From NCBI GenBank assembly GCA_903789525.1, contig CAIFER010000001.1:682001-746000 (forward strand): DNA of 64,000 bases. Reading direction: 5' to 3'. Numbering within the stretch: the stretch's first letter is position 1; each line of letters starts with the position of its first letter. The notes under the pieces are model-generated. The model saw nothing but the letters and a program-made list of their open reading frames with translations, was not told where the DNA came from and searched no databases. A program made the position numbers and the translations under genes. The stretch comes from an uncultured Aeriscardovia sp. (GTDB lineage Bacteria; Actinomycetota; Actinomycetes; Actinomycetales; Bifidobacteriaceae). Of the stretch, positions 9,372 through 17,996 are shown piece after piece.

Positions 9372-9660
9372 GGTGCCTCCTCGTGCTGGACCTCAACTAT
9401 GCCAACGCGAGGACGCTCATAGCCCCAGACGCGCAACAACTTTCATGCGCACCTGAAAATACGCGCGCGGTACCACCCCGCTTGCTGACCGATGCCATCC
9501 ATCACTTCACATTCTCACAGATGTGCACCGGCTAGCCACTTGATGAGGCTATGACGGGCCTGACCCGCCGGGTCTACTCGATGTGCCCGATCAGACCAGT
9601 CATGCAAACTGCTGATGAGCACATCTTTCTTCCGGAGGCTCCCCGCTGATAACGGATCAT
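9372..9660 (-). promoter_or_regulatory. ileS translational T-box riboswitch leader
   Basis: On the minus strand the leader carries the T-box core GGGGTGGTACCGCG (within 9464-9480), which pairs with the uncharged tRNA acceptor end. Upstream are Stem I-like elements, including GGAGCCTCCGGAAGAA, a GAGTAGACC segment, a GACCC-GGC-GGGTC hairpin and an ATC that could be the isoleucine specifier (in GTTATCAGC near 9649). Downstream, GCGTCCTCG (9407-9416 region) can pair with CGAGGA of the ileS Shine-Dalgarno (9376-9383). No U-tract follows, so control should act on translation, as known for actinobacterial ileS T-boxes. The specifier assignment is tentative. Confidence 0.88.
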
Positions 9661-9682
9661 TGCCATGTGTGCTCAGATTTTA

Positions 9683-10801
9683 TCACTGAGCGTCCTCTTT
9701 CCCCACAGTGAAGAATTGGCGGATCGTGTGCAGATACGTCGTCAAAACCGGCGTCGTATCGGTATAGATCTCGTGCCGTGCCGTTGGGAAAACGTGATAA
9801 GTGACAGGAACGCCGAGTGTGCGCGCACGAGTGACGAATTCACCTTCCTCTCCGAGACGCACGAGCTGATCTTGCCCTGCTCCGAAGAGGATGAATGGCG
9901 TGACGATCTTGCTGATCGACGCGCTCTTCATCACAGTGCGATCCATCGACAGCGCTTGGTGCAACCAGTTCCATGACGGGTTGAGCGTGTGACGGCACAA
10001 AAGGGCACGACGGCGAGCGCGGTACCACATCGCGCGATGAGGTGAATGCGAACCATCGTCAGAACCAGTTGCCGACTTCTGATCTTCCGCATCCATCGCT
10101 GCATCAAAACTGTTCGAATTTCCCGGAATCGGCTTATCTCCTTGCCCAAACGCGGCGGCAAGACCTGACACTGTCCACGCGACTGTCGCAGGCATTGGCA
10201 AAACCGGCAGGAGCATTGGTGAACTGGCAACCGCACGTGTAAAGAGATCGGAATGCTGTTCCAACACAGCTAAGGTGATCGCACCGCCCATCGAATGACC
10301 GAAGAGGAAGAACGGACCTGTCAGCTGGAAGACCCGACGAACGTTGGCGGCAACTGCGGCTACATCACTGACATAGCTTTCCCAGTGGTGCACCGTGATG
10401 AGCTCAGGATTAGCGACTTCGCGCAGGGATTGACCATGGCCGCGATTTTCCATAATGACGACGTTGAATCCCCAGTGGGCCATATACCACGCCATCTCAG
10501 TGAACTTTGGCCAACTCTCCGAAAATCCAGGAACAATGAGGATAGTGCCCGCGCTCGAAACATCCTTCGGCACGGTGTCCCCCTGTTTGAACGCATGAAG
10601 CATTGCAGGAATGAAGACAGAATGGATACCGTGATGAATACCGTCACTGACACCTGTGACCTCGACACCGCGATCACCGACATCTGTCCACACATGCTGC
10701 AGGCACGCGGTAATTGCTGGTACAACGACGTGATCCATCTTGTCCGGAATTTGGCTGTCATCAAACACAGGCACCTGTGTCATTGTCTGCTTCTCGTCCA
10801 T
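9683..10801 (-). CDS. Alpha/beta hydrolase, lysophospholipase-like
   Basis: 372-residue serine hydrolase of the monoglyceride lipase/lysophospholipase group. The nucleophile elbow is FGHSMGG, with a late Asp in FGAGQDQLV and the His in ARHEIYTD, which gives a complete triad. An oxyanion-hole-type GFSESW segment lies near residue 95. There is no signal peptide. I chose the ATG at 10801 because GGGAGGG precedes it at good spacing; a start at 10840 would lack a site. It is divergent from xseA across about 200 bp and ends just before the ileS leader. An acidic, Ser-rich insert lies in the lid region. The natural ester substrate is unknown. Confidence 0.8.
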   Translation of the reverse strand: MDEKQTMTQVPVFDDSQIPDKMDHVVVPAITACLQHVWTDVGDRGVEVTGVSDGIHHGIHSVFIPAMLHAFKQGDTVPKDVSSAGTILIVPGFSESWPKFTEMAWYMAHWGFNVVIMENRGHGQSLREVANPELITVHHWESYVSDVAAVAANVRRVFQLTGPFFLFGHSMGGAITLAVLEQHSDLFTRAVASSPMLLPVLPMPATVAWTVSGLAAAFGQGDKPIPGNSNSFDAAMDAEDQKSATGSDDGSHSPHRAMWYRARRRALLCRHTLNPSWNWLHQALSMDRTVMKSASISKIVTPFILFGAGQDQLVRLGEEGEFVTRARTLGVPVTYHVFPTARHEIYTDTTPVLTTYLHTIRQFFTVGKEDAQ

Positions 10802-11002
10802 TTCGTTCCCTCCCATCTGGCGGGTTCGTGGGTTATCCACACCTTCTGCTCTTTACTTTACAATCATCTGCCATGCTGAAATAAGCTGCAACGACACGCT
10901 TCTGACGACGTGGAACGACCGGCATTTTTCTGTCACGCTCCAATCCGTGCACAGTGAAAGAAAAAGAGTGATGATGTCGGCAAGAAGGCAGAATGTAGAG
11001 AT

Positions 11003-12379
11003 ATGACTGAAAGTGAAAAGATGACGTCTGGCTCGTCGCCAATCTCGTCTGTGCCAGCAGCTGTGAGCGCGGCTTCGTTGGCAGCAGCGGGATACACGCC
11101 GCAAGAAGTGAAGGCAGCGGATACGCGTGTAGCTGCTGTCGATCCACATTCTCCTGGCCCGGCAACTGCTGCACAGACTTCGGAGTCTCAGCCATGGCAG
11201 GTCAGTCGTGTCTCTCAAACATTCCACGATGTTGTGGCGCACACGTGGCCACCGCTGTGGATGGACGGTCAAATTCAGGAAATCAACGTGCGCCGGCTCG
11301 GTTCCGCGTACTTGACTTTGCAAGATAATCTCCTGCAGAACACGATTTCCGTGCTTGGTTTTGGCCAGTTTGCACATGAAGCCCGTCTTTTCAAGCAAGG
11401 GGATCGCGTTGTTGTTCATGGGCGTGCTGACGTGTGGCAAAAGACAACGCGGCTCAGCTTCCGTGCTGACCGTATTATCCGCGTGGGTGAAGGCACGCTG
11501 CGCGAGCAAATAGAAGAACTCCGTCGCAAGCTTAAAGGCGAAGGATTGTTCGATGAGGATCGAAAAGTCCCACTCCCCGAGTTCCCGCACTGTATCGGTC
11601 TTATTTGCGCTCCGGGAGCACGAGCCGAGGGGGATGTCAAGCGCAACGCTTTATTGCGCTGGCCGACGATGCAGTTCGCTGTCGAACACGTTCACGTTCA
11701 AGGTCCTGATTGCCCACCTGAAGTCGTCGCTGCTATCAAAAAACTCGATGAAGACCCTCACGTCGATGTCATTATCGTAGCGCGTGGCGGTGGCTCATTC
11801 GAGGATCTCATCGGCTTTTCGGATGAATCTGTTGTGCGAGCAGCTGCAGCATGCACAACTCCTCTTATTTCCGCAATTGGTCACGAAGATGATTGGGTTT
11901 TGCTGGATCTTGCTGCGGATCTGCGCGCTTCAACACCAACGGATGCAGCAAAACGTGCTGTTCCTGATGTCAACGAGCAAACACAGATTATTTCAACCGC
12001 TTCTGATCAGCTCAATCGCAGGATTAACGACGTGCTCACTACTGAAGAACAGCTCGTGCGCGGCTATCTCCTCCACCCGAGCCTGACACACCCAGAAACC
12101 GTGCTCACGCGCCCTGAGATGGAAATGCATCAATTGGCAGATCAACTGCATGTGGCAATGACTCGTCTCGTTGACTCCGCCGAATCTGATGTTTCGCGCA
12201 GTATTGCACAGCTGACCGCACTGAGTCCGCAGAAGACGCTTGACCGTGGGTATTCTGTTATCCGAGATGCACACGGGCATGTTCTCACATCAACTTCATC
12301 GCTGCATGTGGGAGACGATCTCGAGCTTCTTCTCAAATCTGGGCAGGCGGGAGCACGCATCACCACTATTTCCAACTAA
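11003..12379 (+). CDS. xseA: Exodeoxyribonuclease VII large subunit
   Basis: 458-residue large subunit of ExoVII, which degrades single-stranded DNA from both ends with XseB and acts in repair. An N-terminal OB fold (QVSRVSQTFHDVV through GRADVWQKTTRLSF, about 68-155) is followed by the nuclease domain with IGLICAPGARAEGDV, the conserved VIIVARGGGSFEDL (about 255-268), GHEDDWVLLDLAADLRASTPTDAA and the C-terminal LDRGYSVI. A roughly 60-residue low-complexity Ala/Ser leader precedes the OB fold. xseB follows 82 bp later, as is usual. Confidence 0.96.
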   Translation: MTESEKMTSGSSPISSVPAAVSAASLAAAGYTPQEVKAADTRVAAVDPHSPGPATAAQTSESQPWQVSRVSQTFHDVVAHTWPPLWMDGQIQEINVRRLGSAYLTLQDNLLQNTISVLGFGQFAHEARLFKQGDRVVVHGRADVWQKTTRLSFRADRIIRVGEGTLREQIEELRRKLKGEGLFDEDRKVPLPEFPHCIGLICAPGARAEGDVKRNALLRWPTMQFAVEHVHVQGPDCPPEVVAAIKKLDEDPHVDVIIVARGGGSFEDLIGFSDESVVRAAAACTTPLISAIGHEDDWVLLDLAADLRASTPTDAAKRAVPDVNEQTQIISTASDQLNRRINDVLTTEEQLVRGYLLHPSLTHPETVLTRPEMEMHQLADQLHVAMTRLVDSAESDVSRSIAQLTALSPQKTLDRGYSVIRDAHGHVLTSTSSLHVGDDLELLLKSGQAGARITTISN

Positions 12380-12461
12380 ACACTGTCCACTACTGATCAA
12401 ACGACGTAACACCATAACAACAATCCGCAGTACACACCATTACTCACAGAAAGAAGTCATC

Positions 12462-12848
12462 ATGGCATCAGCAAACAAGAAAACTTCATCGACCACATCG
12501 TCGAACACGTCATCGCTACGCTCATTTGGCGGTCTCGATGCTGCAACGAAGAAGAAGATCGACTCGATGACGTATGAGCAGGCTCGCGATGAGCTGATCA
12601 AGACTGTTCAGAGCCTCGATCAAGGCGGAGCTGGATTGGAAGAATCCGTTCATCAATGGGAATATGGCACCGCCCTCGCCCGCCGTGCCTCTTCGATTTT
12701 GGCAGCCGTTCGCTCACAGCTCGAGGCAGTAGAAAAATCACAAGAACAAGCAGGTCAGAGTGCTGGCACACAGGGTAATCTAGAAACATCCAGCACGCCG
12801 AGCACATCTGAATCCCCCTCCGATTCAGCATCATCTGATCAACAGTGA
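12462..12848 (+). CDS. xseB: Exodeoxyribonuclease VII small subunit
   Basis: 128-residue small subunit of ExoVII. The conserved core (MTYEQARDELIKTVQSLDQGGAGLEES, then WEYGTALARRASSIL, about 37-90) matches the family, whose members are usually 70-85 residues. Here it has a Ser/Thr-rich leader of about 30 residues and a Ser/Gln-rich tail of about 35. I took the ATG at 12462 (MASANKK) after AGAAAGAAG; the longer upstream reading would overlap xseA and has no homology. The stop codon lies in a 20-bp imperfect tandem duplication. Confidence 0.93.
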   Translation: MASANKKTSSTTSSNTSSLRSFGGLDAATKKKIDSMTYEQARDELIKTVQSLDQGGAGLEESVHQWEYGTALARRASSILAAVRSQLEAVEKSQEQAGQSAGTQGNLETSSTPSTSESPSDSASSDQQ

Positions 12849-12877
12849 CCAACAGCGATCACAACAGTGCCAACTGC
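12837..12877 (+). repeat. 20/21-bp imperfect tandem duplication across xseB stop
   Basis: Copy 1 (12837-12856) and copy 2 (12857-12877) differ by small indels and one substitution; both begin GATCA and share ACAGTG and CCAAC. Copy 1 contains the xseB TGA stop. Confidence 0.75.
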
Positions 12878-12893
12878 TTCGCCCACAATCACA

Positions 12894-12953
12894 TGACCAG
12901 ATGAGTGTGGCCGTGTGACCCGGTGTCCCGCTGATTAGATGATTATCTGGTCA
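12894..12953. repeat. 9-bp inverted repeat between convergent genes
   Basis: TGACCAGAT (12894-12902) and ATCTGGTCA (12945-12953) are perfect inverted copies with a 42-nt GC-rich loop, placed between the convergent xseB and GT4 genes; the right arm includes the GT4 stop. It could act as a transcription end hairpin, but no U-tract is present. Confidence 0.4.
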
Positions 12954-14132
12954 CCGACGATCTTGGTTTACATGCGCATCGGCAATTGCTTCGCGTTCCA
13001 TCTTTTCAAAAGCAGTTACACATGCCTGAAGTGAATAATGCTCTCGCGTGTGCTGTGCGTAGCGAGTTGACCAGTGAGCCAACTGATCAGGATGTTCAAT
13101 CCACCAGTCAATGCGCTTGGCAAGGACACGTGCGTTTCCGACCGGGAACGATGAATGCGAACACAACGAGAATTGCCCTGCAGCAGAAAGCGGCGAATCC
13201 GCGATAACAGGAACGAGTCCACACGCCATCGCTTCGATCACAGAAATCGATTCCAAGTCTGCTATCGAACAATGGACGAGCAAATCTCCAGATCGCAGAA
13301 AATCAGGCATATGATCGTGCGGAATAAAAGCAATATTGACGTGTGAAAGACCGATGCTGGATGCGAGCCGAAGTAAATGAGCATGCAATGGTCCCTTTCC
13401 TGCAATTCGCACATCAATCTGGTCACGATGACGACTGAGAGCGACCGCCCGTAAAAGCGTTTCCTGATCTTTCTCCCCCGCCAGTCGACCAGATGCGATG
13501 ATGCGAAAGCGTCGGTGTGATCCCCTCATGCCATTCGCACGCTCGGAAAATTGTGACGCTGAAGATGGCGGCGCAGGACAAAAACGTGGCTCATAGCCAT
13601 TCGAGATTACATGCAGATGATTAGTAAAACCATGCTCGCGTAACAGTTGTGCTCCCAGCTGTGTTGGAACGTGAACATGCTGAATGTGCCGAAAGAAATA
13701 GTCGTACTCCATTCGGTAAACCGCGTCTGAAGCGTGTGGAATGAACCGCAAGGGGCCGGCTGAATACAAGATGTTTTCCGGTTGCAGATGAAAGCCTGCT
13801 GTTACCGGTATTCCAGACTCATGCGCGATGCGGAGTGCACGTTTTTCTAAGGCAAACGGCAAATAGCAATGCACGACATCTGCGCCTGCAATAGCACGGC
13901 GTAATACAGCATCATCAACGTGTGCAAATCGCATTTGCTGGCGACGAGAAATCGGCGTAACAAGCGGAATATACCGTTCCGGAAGTGGAAAATCTGGAGC
14001 ACCGACACCGACGAGCCGCACACTATTGCCGAGCTTTTCCAATTCTGTCGCATATTGCACAGCAGAATTCGACGTTCCGTTTCCCCGGTTGCCGAGAGCC
14101 TCGCACACAAACGTGATCGTCAATGGTTTCAT
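12951..14132 (-). CDS. GT4-family glycosyltransferase
   Basis: 393-residue retaining GT-B glycosyltransferase of family GT4. The N-terminal domain has CEALGNRGNGTSNSAVQYATELEKLG, a pattern seen at the acceptor site of GT4 enzymes; the C-terminal domain has ASGRLAGEKDQETLLRAV, KGPLHAHLLRLA and the E-x7-E nucleotide-sugar motif as ESISVIEAMACGLVPVI. No membrane helix is seen. It may transfer a hexose to a membrane glycolipid, since similar proteins occur in actinobacteria, but donor and acceptor are unknown. It stands alone, convergent with xseB. Confidence 0.85.
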   Translation of the reverse strand: MKPLTITFVCEALGNRGNGTSNSAVQYATELEKLGNSVRLVGVGAPDFPLPERYIPLVTPISRRQQMRFAHVDDAVLRRAIAGADVVHCYLPFALEKRALRIAHESGIPVTAGFHLQPENILYSAGPLRFIPHASDAVYRMEYDYFFRHIQHVHVPTQLGAQLLREHGFTNHLHVISNGYEPRFCPAPPSSASQFSERANGMRGSHRRFRIIASGRLAGEKDQETLLRAVALSRHRDQIDVRIAGKGPLHAHLLRLASSIGLSHVNIAFIPHDHMPDFLRSGDLLVHCSIADLESISVIEAMACGLVPVIADSPLSAAGQFSLCSHSSFPVGNARVLAKRIDWWIEHPDQLAHWSTRYAQHTREHYSLQACVTAFEKMEREAIADAHVNQDRR

Positions 14133-14251
14133 TGCAGCGAGTCTCCCTTTACGCTTGATTTCCGGCTTTCTCGTGATGCCCTGTCAAAATCTTACCCGCT
14201 TGCTTTCCGGACGATGGCATACAATAACGAAAGAAGGCCGAAAACTTCATT

Positions 14252-14325
14252 GCCCCGGTAGCTCAGTGGATAGAGCAGGTGACTTCTAATCTCCGTTGTC
14301 GGGAGTTCGATTCTCCCTCGGGGCA
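14252..14325 (+). tRNA. tRNA-Arg(TCT)
   Basis: Cloverleaf with acceptor GCCCCGG/TCGGGGC, D arm GCTC-AGTGGATA-GAGC, anticodon loop CTTCTAA (anticodon TCT at 14285-14287) and T arm GGGAG-TTCGATT-CTCCC; discriminator A and no encoded CCA. The anticodon stem GGTGA/TCTCC has a T-T mismatch at the middle pair and the variable loop has 6 nt. It reads AGA. Confidence 0.93.
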
Positions 14326-14370
14326 CTGGCACGATCATCGAGGAAAACAATCTCGTTCGTGCGCAAATCG

Positions 14371-14384
14371 CGACTAACGACTAC
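14371..14384 (-). repeat. 7-bp tandem repeat across dnaG stop
   Basis: CGACTAA/CGACTAC on the plus strand; on the coding strand GTAGTCG-TTAGTCG covers the dnaG TAG stop. It is short and could be chance alone, but fits the pattern at other gene ends here. Confidence 0.4.
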
Positions 14385-16555
14385 CCTACAACGGTTTCTT
14401 GCCCATCAAACGCTTCATGTGAGAGCTGTTCTCGTTGTTTCTTGAGATTCGTGATTTCTTGCAACAAATTGATCTTCTGCTGCTCATCAGTCGTCTGCCT
14501 CATCATCTTTTGCAACGACGTGACGCGAATGCCCAAACTCACATCGACCATCTTGCGCATCGCATTCCCGACATCTGTTTTTTCACGATCTGTCGGTGTT
14601 GGGAAACGAAGATCATGAGTGGATTGAGCATCAGGATGTGCGTGATCAGACTGGTCAGACACACCGATAGCACGCCGATCAGCTGCACTCCGCTCATCCA
14701 AGTTAAACGGAAGTGGGAGCACACACAGGGCATCGATCGTCTCTGAAAGCGCAATTCCGCCTTCGCGATGAACGGCGTGATACCACTGCGGAATGGAATC
14801 TCCGGGCTTCGGTAATCCTTTCCACGTGCCATCCTCATTCGTTGCCGCACGATTGATCGCATCAAACAGCCTCGCAAAAGAAGCGGTTGAAAAACTCTGT
14901 GCTGTCAACTGCTGCGTCCACAGAGTTTCATCGACAGCCGTCGGCAACTGGAGGACACACGCCATGACGAGCTGCTCTGCCAAAAAGATACTGTCGGGAA
15001 CTCGATATCGCGGTGATCTCCACTCTTGCGACCGGTTATTGACGTCAAGCTCAATCAAACGGCGCAAATAAGTGCGATCGATGATATCGTGAACAGTTTT
15101 CGGCTGAGCTGCTGCTGTAATACGCGCATCAGCTGCCGTCTCAATAGGAGACTCTTGACGAGAGCGCTCACGCCGATCAGGAAGATATGGATTCTCGTCT
15201 CGCACACGCAAGCTACGGCGGAACCGCCTGACTTCCGCACGAACAGTATCCGGACTGATCGAAAGCTTTTGAGCAACACGACGCACATACGCGTCCATCA
15301 TAGACAGATCGCGAATACGCGCCACGATCGGTGCCACCGCTTCCATCGCACTCACTCGACCCGTCTCAAAACGCGTATCAAAGTGCGACATCGTTGTATC
15401 AACGACGAATGTGAAGAGTGGACGGGCCGTCTGAATCAGATTTTGAACGGCCGCATCGCCTTCCTTCAGACGCAAATCACACGGATCGAGATTGTCATGC
15501 GCAACAGCCACATACGTCTGCGTCAAAAATGCACTATCGAAGCGGAAAGCATGAAGTGCGGCCTTTTGCCCTGCTGCATCCCCATCAAACGTGAAAATGA
15601 CACTCGATCCACCAGTCAGCGCACCTAACGCATTGTCATCACTAATGAGCCGACGCACAATCTTTGCATGCTCAAATCCGAATGCCGTTCCACACGTCGC
15701 CACTGCGTTCGTCACACCCGCACAATGCATGGCCATGACGTCCGTATACCCTTCAACAATCACGATCGAATGCTTGGCAATAATCGTCTTGCGAGCCAAG
15801 TCAAGACCGTACAGCACCTGTTCCTTGTGATACAGCTGAGTATCAGGCGTGTTGATGTACTTCGCCTCGATCGTGTCGTCGTCATACAGTTTGCGAGCGC
15901 CGAATCCGAGGGTGCGGCCAGATGCGTCACGAATTGGCCACGTCACGCGCCCACGAAAATAGTCGTAGACTCCTCTGCTTCCTTGACGGGCGACACCCGC
16001 ATCGATCATCTCTTTTTGTGTGAAGCCTTTGGACGCCAAATAATTAGTCAGATTATTCCAACCACGTGGAGCATAGCCAACACCGAAATACTCTGCTTGC
16101 GCCTTCGTGAAATTACGCCGACCGATCTCCTGCCGAGCTGCCAGCCCTTCTTTGCTCATGAGGTGCTGCGTGAAGAAGTTTTGTGTTTCCTCATTGACTT
16201 GCAGCAAACGACTACGCTGTGACCCCTGACGGCGATGGCCTTCGGTCCCTTTCTCATAGTGAAGGGTGATTCCATACTGATCAGCGAGGATTTCTACAGC
16301 ATCCGCGAATCCAACGCCATCTCGGCGCTCAACGAAAGCGAACACATCACCGCCGAGCCCACACCCGAAGCAATGCCACACACCCAATGCGGGGCGAACT
16401 GCAAAACTCGGTGTTTTCTCATCATGGAACGGGCACAGACCCATGTATTCGCCTGTCCCCGCTCGCTTCAGCTGAACTGTCCGACTCACCACGTCAGCAA
16501 GATCGGCGGCTTGACGGACGCGTTCAACGTCCTCGTGCTTGATCATCCCAGTCAT
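14381..16555 (-). CDS. dnaG: DNA primase
   Basis: 724-residue primase that makes RNA primers at the replication fork. The CHC2 zinc-binding domain is at the N-terminus (Cys41, His44, Cys62, Cys65 in LCPFHDEKTPSF and HCFGCGLGGDV). The primase core has YFRGRVTWPIRD and LGFGARKL. The Toprim domain has IVIVEGYTDVMAM and TFDGDAAGQKAA. A C-terminal DnaB-binding region of about 250 residues follows. dgt lies 29 bp upstream in the same orientation, an arrangement common in actinobacteria. The start at 16555 is the first ATG; MIKHEDVERV three codons later is an equally plausible start. Confidence 0.97.
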   Translation of the reverse strand: MTGMIKHEDVERVRQAADLADVVSRTVQLKRAGTGEYMGLCPFHDEKTPSFAVRPALGVWHCFGCGLGGDVFAFVERRDGVGFADAVEILADQYGITLHYEKGTEGHRRQGSQRSRLLQVNEETQNFFTQHLMSKEGLAARQEIGRRNFTKAQAEYFGVGYAPRGWNNLTNYLASKGFTQKEMIDAGVARQGSRGVYDYFRGRVTWPIRDASGRTLGFGARKLYDDDTIEAKYINTPDTQLYHKEQVLYGLDLARKTIIAKHSIVIVEGYTDVMAMHCAGVTNAVATCGTAFGFEHAKIVRRLISDDNALGALTGGSSVIFTFDGDAAGQKAALHAFRFDSAFLTQTYVAVAHDNLDPCDLRLKEGDAAVQNLIQTARPLFTFVVDTTMSHFDTRFETGRVSAMEAVAPIVARIRDLSMMDAYVRRVAQKLSISPDTVRAEVRRFRRSLRVRDENPYLPDRRERSRQESPIETAADARITAAAQPKTVHDIIDRTYLRRLIELDVNNRSQEWRSPRYRVPDSIFLAEQLVMACVLQLPTAVDETLWTQQLTAQSFSTASFARLFDAINRAATNEDGTWKGLPKPGDSIPQWYHAVHREGGIALSETIDALCVLPLPFNLDERSAADRRAIGVSDQSDHAHPDAQSTHDLRFPTPTDREKTDVGNAMRKMVDVSLGIRVTSLQKMMRQTTDEQQKINLLQEITNLKKQREQLSHEAFDGQETVVG

Positions 16556-16584
16556 ATCTCTACCCTACCGGTTGATTTTTCACT

Positions 16585-17934
16585 CTACTCATTTTCACCG
16601 AAGACAGCGCGATGCAGCTTCATCGCCGACCCGTCTGTCAGGCTCGCTACTTGGTCGATTGCAACCCGGAGACGTCCTGCTTCGCTCTCTGCTCGATCCC
16701 AGTCTTCGAGAAACTCGGCACTCAACAGCGCAGACGGCCGTGGACTGTGATCCATCAACACAGTGACGAGATCCGCAATAACTTTCCTCTCTCGCATGTG
16801 CAGTGGAAGTCCCTCATCTGGCTGCATGACGAAGTGTGCACAAATGCCTTTGAGTGCAGTGATCTCATAGCTGGTGTCTTCCGGAATCACCAAATGAGCT
16901 GAATAGCGTGTGAGCGGCCCCGAACCGTATTTTTCCTTCGTCGCGCGTTCAACAGCCGAGCAAAACCTGCCAATGAGCGTCGATGTGAGGTTTTTGAGTG
17001 CGGCGAGCGACGAACGCGTACCCGTAAAGCGAATGAGGAAGAGATTGTCGCGCCTGAGACGGCCAAACGCATCTTCCAACTTGTCGGGATCCCATCGATC
17101 GCCATACCACTGCCGCGTCGACGAAATAATGTCCTCCACGATTGCCGGATCTGTGATGGAGACGGGATTGAACGCGCCAATGACGACTGCATCTTCCACA
17201 TCGTGCACGGAATACGCGATATCATCCGCCAAATCCATGATCTGACACTCAATCGGCGTGCGGCGACCTGCATCCGATGGCACTGAGGAGCCTGATCGCA
17301 ACCACCGAAATGCTGCTTCGTCATCCGGATACACACAGAACTTCGTATCCTGCTTGCTAGTTGAGTGTGGAGCATTCGCAAGACTCCACGGATATTTCAC
17401 CGCAGCATCCAAACAAGCGCGCGTCAAATTCACGCCTGCTGATCGGCCATCTTCAAAGAAAATTTTTGGCTCTAAACGGGTCAGAATACGAAACGTCTGC
17501 GCATTTCCCTCAAACCCGCCGATACCTTGTGCAATATGAGCAAGCTCAGCCTCACCATTATGCCCAAACGGTGGATGACCGAGATCATGTGCCAAACACG
17601 CGCAATCGACGATATCGGGATCGGTGCCGAGCAATTCAGCCATTTGACGACCGATTTGTGCCACTTCGAGCGTGTGCGTCAGTCGCGTGCGCACAAAATC
17701 ATCGCTGCCGGCCATCTGCACTTGTGTTTTGGCTCCGAGTCTGCGCAACGCCGACGAATGAATGAGACGGGCACGATCGCGCTCAAACTCCGTTCGCGTT
17801 GTCGATTTGGCCGTTTCAGGCGCCCACCGGCTCTCATCGTCCGGCGAATACCCTTCTGCAATCGGCCAATCTGATGGCCGACGAGAGAGGTGAAGACCAT
17901 CAACGTGGGCAGCACTCGATGTGACGCGGCTCAT
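16585..17934 (-). CDS. dgt: Deoxyguanosinetriphosphate triphosphohydrolase-like protein
   Basis: 449-residue HD-domain enzyme that cleaves dNTP (dGTP in the best studied members) to nucleoside and tripolyphosphate. Metal ligands are visible: His87 in RLTHTLEVAQIGR, His116-Asp117 in CLAHDLGHPPFGHNGE, and a later Asp in IMDLADDIAYSVHDVEDA. The ATG at 17934 follows a perfect AAAGGAGGTG; a longer in-frame reading to 18084 would be 50 residues without homology. It precedes dnaG in a probable operon, linking nucleotide pool control to priming. coaX starts divergently 62 bp away. Confidence 0.93.
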   Translation of the reverse strand: MSRVTSSAAHVDGLHLSRRPSDWPIAEGYSPDDESRWAPETAKSTTRTEFERDRARLIHSSALRRLGAKTQVQMAGSDDFVRTRLTHTLEVAQIGRQMAELLGTDPDIVDCACLAHDLGHPPFGHNGEAELAHIAQGIGGFEGNAQTFRILTRLEPKIFFEDGRSAGVNLTRACLDAAVKYPWSLANAPHSTSKQDTKFCVYPDDEAAFRWLRSGSSVPSDAGRRTPIECQIMDLADDIAYSVHDVEDAVVIGAFNPVSITDPAIVEDIISSTRQWYGDRWDPDKLEDAFGRLRRDNLFLIRFTGTRSSLAALKNLTSTLIGRFCSAVERATKEKYGSGPLTRYSAHLVIPEDTSYEITALKGICAHFVMQPDEGLPLHMRERKVIADLVTVLMDHSPRPSALLSAEFLEDWDRAESEAGRLRVAIDQVASLTDGSAMKLHRAVFGENE

Positions 17935-17996
17935 ATGGCACCTCCTTTCCCTCGATCCTAGCGCCGGTCCTTCAGCATTCGGCTCTGCGCACACAG

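Noticed and set aside
8256-9422. Long plus-strand reading frame opposite ileS
   Set aside because: It is antisense to a well-conserved synthetase, has no family motifs and no ribosome site; a shadow frame.
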